The position numbers were made by a program, and so were the translations under genes. The notes beneath the pieces were generated by a model that saw only the letters and a program-made list of their open reading frames with translations, was not told the DNA's origin and did no database searches. A stretch of DNA of 64,000 nucleotides from Eggerthella timonensis (GTDB lineage Bacteria; Actinomycetota; Coriobacteriia; Coriobacteriales; Eggerthellaceae), in the NCBI RefSeq assembly GCF_900184265.1, contig NZ_FXXA01000002.1:886734-950733 (forward strand), read 5' to 3'. The number at the start of each line of letters is the position of its first letter. Position 1 is the first letter of the stretch. This document shows positions 51,757 through 60,100 of this stretch, piece by piece.

Positions 51757-52650
51757 ATGACAGAGAAACGCGATGCGATCGTGCAGGTGTCCGTTCCGTT
51801 TTGCGTGAAGGACGACGCGCTCAGACGCGACGGCATGATCCTTGGATGGGATAGCCAGCGTATGGCGCGTTACGCGGATGCGCTTGTGGCCGAGATAGAG
51901 GCGAACGCGGGGCAGTTCGACGATTGTCGCGTGCGCGCCGTGCGGTTGGGCGGCGGCGTGGCATCAAACGCGGGCGCGGATGTCGCGCGCATCGTGCGCG
52001 CCGTGCGGCAGGCCTGCGACGTAGCCGAAGACGCGCCCGTCACCATGCGCTCGTCTATCGCGAACGTGAGCGGCGCCACCATGCCGTTCTTCCGGCGTGC
52101 CGGCGTGACACGCTTCGACTTCGAGATGCTGTCGCTCAACCCCGTCGACTTCGCGCGCCTCAATCGGGTGGATAATCTGAACGACCTGCCCATCATCTGC
52201 GACCATTTCCTGCACTCCTATGCGAACGACACGCTGGGGTTCGTGCTGGCGTTCGGTCATAGGGCGCGCGACGGGGAGGACGGCGCGCTCACCGTGCGGC
52301 GCACGGCGCTTGCGGCTGCGCGCTCGCATGCGACGCACGTTGCATTGGCGCGGGTGGCCCCCGAGCTGAAGGCGGAATCCGAGGAGCTGGCGCGCCAGTT
52401 GGGCGAGATGCGCAACGCCTTGGTCGAGCACGGGTTCGTCGAGTACCTCCCGCTGCGCTTTGCGCGCACGGGAAAGGAGGATCGCTTCGCGCAGCTGTCC
52501 GCCGAAGGCGTGCCGCAGGTGGGCTTCGGCCTGGGCGCCGTCACGCGCCTCGATGGCGTCGAGAGCGTGAACACGTGCGATCTCGACCGCTACTGCACTG
52601 CAAAGGGCGACTTCGCTCAGATCACGGAAGACGTGCGCAAGGCGGGGTAG
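51757..52650 (+). CDS. HemW/HemN-like radical-SAM fold protein lacking the cluster cysteines
   Basis: 297 residues. The layout follows oxygen-independent coproporphyrinogen oxidase-like proteins: AIVQVSVPFC where the family has its first strand and first cluster Cys, then a Tyr-ADALVAEIEA helix, RAVRLGGGVASNAGADVARIVRAVRQ (normally GGGTPS), and SGATMPFFRRAGVTRFDFEMLSLNPVDFARLNRV. The CxxxCxxC motif is broken: only the first Cys remains, followed by VKDDALRRDG. It probably cannot bind a 4Fe-4S cluster or do radical chemistry; haem or cofactor binding is possible. AAAAGGAGCAACCCACC precedes the ATG. It lies downstream of the flavin reductase (132-nt gap) and is probably cotranscribed. Confidence 0.68.
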   Translation: MTEKRDAIVQVSVPFCVKDDALRRDGMILGWDSQRMARYADALVAEIEANAGQFDDCRVRAVRLGGGVASNAGADVARIVRAVRQACDVAEDAPVTMRSSIANVSGATMPFFRRAGVTRFDFEMLSLNPVDFARLNRVDNLNDLPIICDHFLHSYANDTLGFVLAFGHRARDGEDGALTVRRTALAAARSHATHVALARVAPELKAESEELARQLGEMRNALVEHGFVEYLPLRFARTGKEDRFAQLSAEGVPQVGFGLGAVTRLDGVESVNTCDLDRYCTAKGDFAQITEDVRKAG

Positions 52651-52662
52651 GGCACGTTGCTG

Positions 52663-52711
52663 CGAAGCGAGCCTCAGGAAGTGGTGCTTCCTGAGGAGCG
52701 GACTCGCTTCG
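52663..52711 (+). terminator. Strong hairpin after the HemW-like gene
   Basis: Two stacked 9-bp stems, CGAAGCGAG with CTCGCTTCG and CTCAGGAAG with CTTCCTGAG, 13 nt after the stop codon. There is no U-run, so it may be a transcript-end stabiliser rather than a classical terminator. Confidence 0.6.
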
Positions 52712-52865
52712 ACGGTTCGGGACGCATGCAGGTTCCGGTTCGCCATACCCATCCCCTCGGGACGACCGAGCCCCTTTTTCGCTCGTCTAGTAAACAGGAC
52801 GGGCTCCTCGACCGCCGGATGCATGCGCGTTGCCCCGCGCCCCGGCTCTTGCACCGAATCCGGCT

Positions 52866-53017
52866 CCTATGTGATGCAAAATCGGGTTTTTGGCAGTCTG
52901 GCATCCTCTTTCGAAGGGTCTTCAAGAAGAACCCCCAGATCACCGAATTTCATCGCCGCGAAATTCCATCTACAAGCGGGTCAGGATTGCCAAAAACCCG
53001 ATTTTGCATCACATAGG
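52866..53017 (+). repeat. Long-arm hairpin element D
   Basis: A 152-nt element with perfect 30-nt arms (52866-52895, starting CCTATGTGATGCAAAATCGG, and 52988-53017). The core CCCCAGATCA is at 52933-52942, 67 nt from the left end, and an AATTTC/GAAATT mini-hairpin follows it. It is the most perfect of the six elements. A degenerate parS-like site (AGTTTCACGCGAAACC, 53069-53084, three mismatches) is 51 nt downstream. Confidence 0.8.
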
Positions 53018-53068
53018 GCGTCATCAACGGTCGCGTCCGGCTGCCCGTCTAGGACTCTCCTCGTTTAG

Positions 53069-53084
53069 AGTTTCACGCGAAACC
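53069..53084. promoter_or_regulatory. Degenerate parS-like site
   Basis: AGTTTCACGCGAAACC keeps the GTTTC-ACG-GAAAC arms with one central change but differs from consensus parS at three positions. Confidence 0.35.
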
Positions 53085-53123
53085 ATTGCAGGGTCAGTTG
53101 TTGCGCTTTCCGCACTCGGGTTT

Positions 53124-53420
53124 CTATTCCTTTTCGTTTGGCAGCAAATCGCATATATCCACATCGAGCCTACGAACGATCTTGCACATCGTTGCGAAAG
53201 CGGGTTCGAATTTTCTCATTCGATCTATTAGGGCTGGTTGTAGTGAAGGTCGAGCATCAAAGCTCAGGATCGCGAGCTCATGCCGGTGAAGAGCCTGTGC
53301 CGGCGAATGCGTCTCCCTGCTCCTGCCATATTCTTCGAAACCATAGTGCAAGCATAGGCAATGCCGTGAAAGTGTTGACGCTATTTTATGGGTGCTTGCT
53401 TTACGCCAGGGGGAGGTCAT
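53124..53420 (-). CDS. XRE-like helix-turn-helix protein, possibly decayed
   Basis: 98 residues. The C-terminal half reads as an HTH_3 domain: HRHELAILSFDARPSLQPALIDRMRKFEPAFATMCKIVRRLDVDICDLLP, which follows the usual helix pattern ending in a DLLP-like turn. The glycine-rich turn and the start of the domain are poorly conserved, and the N-terminal 40 residues look random, so this may be a degenerate gene. Lower GC than its surroundings. It could be a remnant of a regulator of the adjacent surface module. Confidence 0.42.
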   Translation of the reverse strand: MTSPWRKASTHKIASTLSRHCLCLHYGFEEYGRSRETHSPAQALHRHELAILSFDARPSLQPALIDRMRKFEPAFATMCKIVRRLDVDICDLLPNEKE

Positions 53421-53512
53421 TCTTTTGGTAGCGATGCAATCAATCTGGGGCTAGGATACGCGGCATGACGGGCTGCACGCTCTCGGCGTGCCGCACGAAG
53501 GGGGTTCGCTCG

Positions 53513-53776
53513 ATGGGAGACTGCGAAGGGACGTGCCAAGGTGGGGAGGATTGCGATCTGTCCGACGACATGGTGGAGCGGATGGTGACGGTGGCCATGG
53601 GGTGCGACGCGATCACGCAGGCGCTCGATTGCCTCCATGTCGCGGTAAGGGCCGATAGGGATGGAGGGTTGTCGTTCGTCGCTGGGATGCTCGATATCCT
53701 GCAGTATTCAGCGGTTCGAGTCCGGATGGAGGCGCAGGCGCTCGTTGAGGAAGCGGGTTGTATGAGAATGAAGTGA
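53513..53776 (+). CDS. Small hypothetical protein
   Basis: 87 residues, unrecognised. Cys-rich N-terminus (MGDCEGTCQGGEDC) followed by two helices (LSDDMVERMVTVAMGCDAITQALDCLHVAVRADRD and LSFVAGMLDILQYSAVRVRMEAQALVEEAG). ATG 53513 has AAGGGGG 8 nt upstream; ATG 53465 would add 16 residues. No signal peptide. It lies before the XRE gene of the surface module and points toward it. Confidence 0.6.
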   Translation: MGDCEGTCQGGEDCDLSDDMVERMVTVAMGCDAITQALDCLHVAVRADRDGGLSFVAGMLDILQYSAVRVRMEAQALVEEAGCMRMK

Positions 53777-53820
53777 CGAAAGGGGAGCAAGCTCGCTCGG
53801 CGATCAGGGGTGCGATGGCC

Positions 53821-54021
53821 CTAATCAGGCTGGTACTCGATAACTTCTTCCACTTTGCACTTGAGGATGGCGCATAGGGCATCGATCGAGTTGGTGGAGA
53901 TGGAATCGCCGGCCTTGATGCGCCTGATGGTCGAGCTGCTGATGCCGCCCTTGTTCTGGAGCGTGTACGTAGTCGCTCCTTCGCGTTTCATCGTGCGCCA
54001 CAGCGGTTCGTAAGAGATCAA
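53821..54021 (-). CDS. Small XRE-family regulator of the surface module
   Basis: 66 residues starting at TTG 54021, chosen for GAAAGG 6 nt upstream: ISYEPLWRTMKREGATTYTLQNKGGISSSTIRRIKAGDSISTNSIDALCAILKCKVEEVIEYQPD. This is the compact HTH_26 type, complete from the first helix. It is divergent from the giant adhesin gene, with a perfect 24-bp palindrome between them, so it probably represses itself and the adhesin operon. Confidence 0.85.
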   Translation of the reverse strand: MISYEPLWRTMKREGATTYTLQNKGGISSSTIRRIKAGDSISTNSIDALCAILKCKVEEVIEYQPD

Positions 54022-54065
54022 TGGTGCCTTTCGCCAGGGGTTAGCCAAAAAATCCAATCTCGCAC

Positions 54066-54129
54066 TTGCATTGATAACCAGTATCGGGCATACTGCTCGC
54101 ATGGTGTTATAGGCAATATTGCCTATAAC
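54066..54129 (+). promoter_or_regulatory. Adhesin promoter and 24-bp palindromic operator
   Basis: TTGCAT (54066-54071), 17 nt and CATACT (54089-54094) form a candidate promoter. The perfect palindrome starting GTTATAGGCAAT and ending ATTGCCTATAAC (54106-54129) covers the first transcribed bases, the position expected of a repressor operator. Confidence 0.68.
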
Positions 54130-54175
54130 CGGTACGTTGAAGAACCGATGCTGAAGTGAGAGACGAGGGGATATT

Positions 54176-57100
54176 TTGAAAGGGGCCGACGCTGTCATCC
54201 TAAGCGGAGGCGGTGCACACGCCGCAGCCGATGAGCTGCACAAGACGAGCGCCGCAAGGCGCTTCTACATTTTTGGACGTCTTGTCGCGCGTTTGCTGCT
54301 GGCGGGAACGCTGGCCCTCAGCCTGGTCCCTTCGCCCGCCATCGAGCAGGCGGTTGCCGCCGCGGCGGCGGCGAACGGGACGATCTCCATCACGCATGCG
54401 CCGGTAGGCGGCACGTTCGCCAAGGGCAACCCGGTGTACCTGTACTCCCAGGCGTTCTCCTCCGCGAAGAACCTGCTGAGCTATCAGTGGTACCGCAACA
54501 CCTCCGACTCGAACTCCGGCGGTAGCGCCATCTCGGGAGCGACATCGGCGAACCTCGTGGACGAATCGGCGAAGACGTTCGGAGCAGGCACCTATTACTA
54601 CTATGTCGAGGTGACGGACGTTAAAACAGGCGAGAAGACTACCAGCTCCACATCCGCTGTGAAGATCGTGGAAAGTGATTCCGTGGGGGCTTCTCTGCTA
54701 AATGGCAGTTTCGATGAAAAGGGCACGAATGCTGGGCATGTCACGTACTGGGTTGACGTGCCCGGATGGCAGACAACTCAGTATGCCAATGAGCATTGGG
54801 AAACCACCAGTCAAAAGATCGTCGAGATTAACGGGAGCCGTGCTGAGCTTTCAGCGGACTACGACTCGTCACTTTACCAGCATGTTAGCGCCGTTCCTGG
54901 AAGCGTCTACACGTGGTCCCTAGACCATGCGGGAAAAAGGGGAGCGGATACGATGGCGCTTGTCATTGGACCACCCAGTTTTTCCTTCAGCGGAATGCAA
55001 ACCTCATATGGGAGGTTCTCGGAAGACTATCCGTACGGCGTTAATAAGGATGATTATTTCGCCTCTATCGTCAATGCGTTGAAAGAATACAATGGCGATT
55101 CCCTCGCGGCTGACAAGGATTATTCGATTCGCATCAATACGACCACGGGTGCCTATGATCCTCAGGGTGAGCTCTATTTCGTTCGACTTATGGCCGATGG
55201 TAAAGAATCGACAAAACGCTATTCCGGATCCTATACGGTTCCTGAAAGCCAGCCTTTGACTGTTTTTGCGTTTACCTCCTATGCTTCGACGCTTGAAGGT
55301 AATGCGAACTGGCTTGATAACATCTCCTTCGCCCAGGGTTCTCCCATCTCGGCGTCCTCCGATGTCGATTCCCAGGGCAACGGCATCCTTTCGGCCGCGT
55401 CGAAGGACGGGTACGCCTACGGTTTGCTCGAAGTGCGCGGCTCCTCGATCACGCAGGTCTCGAACTTTTCGGCCAAGAAGGGCGACACCGTGCTCTCCGA
55501 GGACGCGGCCATCGTCGCGGCGGGCGGCCAGGGGTGGTTCGTGCCCGGCGCGGGCGCCATCAGCTTCACGAACCTCACGCCGGGCAAGACGTACCGCATC
55601 GTCGAGGTGCCGACGAACGCCATCGGCGGGGTGATGGGACAGAACCTCACGCCCTCCTCCGTGCTCGACGAGAACTGCTACGACGACTTCTCGGTGAAGC
55701 CGGTGTCGGGCGGGGACGCTTCGTCCATCGGCAACATCCAGGTCACGGCGCTGAGCGAGGACGACGGCACGTCCACGCTCATCGTCGACCCCGCGCGCGA
55801 CGACGTCGAGTACGGCGTCGTCGCCGCGAACGCGGCGGGCGACGGCCCGGCCGAGCCGGTCAATGTCGTGAAGACATGGGCGTCGTCCGATACGGGCCGC
55901 CTTGACTTCAAGGGCCTCAATCCCAACACGCCCTACGTGGTGGTCGGCCGCCCGAAGGGCTACGACGAGGTGGAATACGGTCCCGCCTCCGCTTCGGGCA
56001 CCATCATCAAAACGCCGCCCGCCTCGTTCAAGGACGTGAAGCCCGCCGACGTCGCGCGCAGCGAGGACGGCGAAACCATCACGGTCACGAACAAAGCAGG
56101 CGCGGCCCAGGAGTACATGGTCTACGACGCAGAGACGAAGGTCGCGGCGGGCGGGGGCTGGCAGGCGGTCGCCGTGGGCGGTTCGCAGTCGTTCCCGACG
56201 GCCGCGGACAAAACCTACCAGATCGTCACGCGCTCCTCGGGCGCCGTTCCGGCTCCCGGCGTGCGCTCGTATCCGGCCCCCTCCGAGAAGCTGGCCATCG
56301 ACTACGTCAACGAGGTCATCCCCAAGGGCGCCACCATGCCCAAGACGTTGCAGTACCGCGCGCAGGATGCGAACAACGGAGAAACCTGGCGCTACGGCAC
56401 GGCCGACGCCTGGCTGAACGGCACGGGCGGCGCGAGCGTGCCCTTGACCGACGCGCTCGACGACATGGTTCGCCTCGAGGCGGAATCCGGGGTGGAGTCT
56501 ACCGGTGCCACGTTCTGGTACCGAACCGCTCCCTCCTACGATCCAGCCGTGACCCTTGAGAAGACGCTTGCCGTCCCAGCGCGTCCCGAAGCGCCCGTGC
56601 AAGGCACAGTCGGCGCGAGCGACAACGCAGGCTTTTGGATCGACTACCAAGCAGACGAGTTCGTGGTGGGCGGCAAAGACATCCAGTTCCGACGCGCGGG
56701 AACCGCTTCATGGATGCGTTACGAGGCCAACACGCGTATCGGGCTCACCCTTATCGGCTGGAGCGAGAAGGACCCGTTCGAGTTCCAGGTTCGCACAGCG
56801 GCGGTGCAGGACAGCGCGTTCGCGTCGGAGACGAAAAACGTGTCCGTCCCCGCACGCGCCGAGGGCCCGACGGCCGAAGGCGATGCGGAGGTCAAGGGCT
56901 CGAAGGACGGAGATTCCCTGCGCCTCGAGAACGTGACTGCCGGTATGGAATATCGCGAGTGGGGCAGCGGCGGCACCTGGACGCCCATCGAAGCGGGCGA
57001 TCTCAAAACCGCTCCCGACGGCACGACGCGCTACGTGGACGTGACGAAGGACGGCACCTACGAGGTCCGCCTGGCGGCGACCGACGATGCTCCCGCCTCG

Positions 57101-60100
57101 TTTTCGGTGACGGCCTCCACCACCGATTCCGCCCTGTCCATCAAGACGCTCGTGCGGTCGTTCGACCAGCTGGACTGGGGCTACAGCCCCTCGCCTACAC
57201 GCCCCATCACCATCAAGAACACCGGCACGGCAACGGCCGAGATCATGAGCGTCGCTTTGGGCAAGGCCGATTCGTCGAGCTTCGCGGTGTCGGGAACGAC
57301 ATCGGGCTCGGTCGCGGCCGGGGCGACGGACGAAACGCGCGAGGTCTCGCCGGTGGCGGGGCTGGCCCCCGGCGTGTACGACGACACCGTGACGGTGACG
57401 TACCGCTCGTCCACCGGCTCGACCGTGTACACCGCGGCCGTGCCCGCATACGTGCAGGTGCGCCAAGCCAAGCAAGATCCTCCGCGCGACATAACCGCGA
57501 CGGCCACCGACACGTCGCTGACCGTGTCCGCGAAGGTTCCGACGGGTTACGGGCTGGCCGATCCGACGATGGAATTCTCCATCGACGGCGGCATCACGTG
57601 GACCGATCGGGTGGCTGCAACGACCGGCGAGGGCGACGATCGCAGCGCTTCCACGCTGTTCACCGGGCTCGATCCTGCAACCTGCTATACCGTGCTCGTA
57701 CGCATGGCTGCCGACGACAACCACTACAAGCTGGTCTCTGACGAGGCTTCGGCCAAGTTCTACACGGCGAAGTCCGCCCCTGCGGCCTCGAAGCTCATCA
57801 TCGACTACGTGAAGGAAACGGTGTCCTTCCCCTCGGGCCACGAGGCGACGAGCGGATCGTCGGGCGCCGGCGACGCCGTCGAGCGCGGCGGCGCGATCAC
57901 CGACTACCTCGGCGAAAACGCCACCGTGTTCTCGCTGAGGCAAACCGCTTCCACCGACCTCGCCCTTCTGGACATCCCCGCGTCGGGCTGGACCGACGTG
58001 GACATTCCCGCACGCCCTGCGGCGCCGGCGGACGCGAAGGCGGCGCCTGCCGATTCGTCGAAGGCTTCGAACGGCTCGATCACCGTCGCGGGGGCTACGT
58101 CCATCGAGTATCGCAAAGCGGGCGAAACCGTCTGGATTCCCTCGAGCGGCGGGTCGGCCACGGGCTTGGCGGCCGGTTCGTACGAAGTGCGCCTGCCGGC
58201 CACCAGCTCGTCGTTCGCGTCGATGCCCGCGCAGGTCGAGGTGACGGCCTCCAAGGAGGTGTACGCGACCTTCCTGCGCAACGACGGCTCGGAAGGCGAC
58301 GCTGCCGTGTTCGCCACCCAGACCGTCGTCCCCGGCAACGCGGCTACGGCGCCGACGCCGGCGCCTACGCGCGAGCACTATCAGTTCGCGGGTTGGTTCG
58401 CAAGCTCCGACGGCGGCGCCACGCTCGACGTGGATGCGTTCGACTTCTCGACGGCCCTGAAGGCCGACCTGACGCTCTTCGCCAAGTGGACGGCCGACTC
58501 CTACCAGCTGGCGTTCGACACGGACGGGGGCTCCGAGGCGCCTGCGACCCAGACGGTCTCCTACGACGGCAAAGCCGCTGCGGTGACCGCGCCGACGAAG
58601 GCGGGCTACACGTTTGCCGGATGGGCGCTGTCCGGCCGTGCGGTCGACAACACGGAGCTGTTCGACTTCGGCAAGACGCTGGCGGAGAACTTCTCCGCTG
58701 CAGGGGCCACGCCGCCGCAGAACGGCGAGGCCGCCACGCTCGCGGCCCAGTGGACGGCGCTCGCCTACCCGGTGTCGTTCGATGCGGGCACGGGCAGCAC
58801 CGACGACGACCCCGCCGCGCCCGGTTCGGTTGCCTTCGATGCCTGGGTCACGGCCGGCAAGGCCGCTCCCAGCCCCGAGCCCACGCGGGAGGGCTACCTG
58901 TTCGACGGCTGGCACCTCGTGAAAAGCGACGGGACGCTCGTCGAGGACGGCTACCAGTTCGCCAAGACGCTGGGAGAGAACCTTGCTGCGGCCTCCCTCG
59001 TGCCCGACGACCCCACGGCTCCGATCTCCATCAAGGCCCGCTGGAGCGAGCAGACCTATACGCTGTCGTTCGACCCGGCAGGCGGCGCGCCCGCCTCCAT
59101 CGGCCAGGCGAGCGTGAAGTTCACGGGCAAGGCGACCGCGCCGGCCACGGTGCAGCGCGCGGGGTATTCCTTCGACGGCTGGAGGCTGGTGACCGGAGGA
59201 ACCGACGATGCCCCCGAGCTTGCCGCGGTGTCGTTCGACTTCGACGCGTCGCTTGCCGACAACCTGCACGCGGCCGGCTTGACGGCTCCCGGCACGAGCC
59301 AGGGGCTCAAGGTGGGCCTCGCCGCGGCGTGGACCGCGAAGGACTACACGGTGCTGTTCGACGCCGACGGCGACGGCTCGGCCGGCGATGGCGAATCTGC
59401 CAAGGCCGACGTGTCGTTCGACGCGGCGGTGCCCGACGCCGACGCGGTTCCGGCCGCCGAGCGCGCGGGCTGGACGTTCGAGCACTGGAAGCTCGCCGGC
59501 GCGGAGGATGCGACGGCGTTCGACCCGACGGCAACGCTGTCGGAGAACTTCGCTGCGGCCTCGCTCTCGCCGGCCGAAGACGCCGTGCGCGTGGTGCTCG
59601 TGCCGGTGTTCTCCGAGAACGCGTACGCGTTCTTCTTCGATGCCGACGGCGACGGCGCCTACGACGCGACCAAGGGCGATACCCGGATCGAGGACGTTTC
59701 CTATACCGGCTCGTTCGAGAACCCGAGCGCCGTCGCGGTGCCGCAGAAGGCGGGCTACTCCTTCGAGGCGTGGCATCTGGTGAACGCCGAGGGCGCGCCG
59801 CTCGACGCCTCGTTCGCGCTCGATGCGACGATGCAGACGAACTTCGAGGGCGCGAGCGCCGTGCCTCCCAAGACGACTGGCGCCACCGTGCGCTTGGTGC
59901 CCACGTTCGCGCCGAAGACGTACAGCGTGGTGCTCGACCTCGACGGCGACGGCACGGCCGACGAGGGCGAGACCAGCGTGTCCGGCGTCGTGTTCAACGC
60001 CGGCGTCGCCGACACCCCGCTCAAGAAGCCGACCGACCCCGCGCGCCCGGGCTACCTGTTCGAAAACTGGGCGATAGCCGGAGCCACCGGCAACGCCGTC

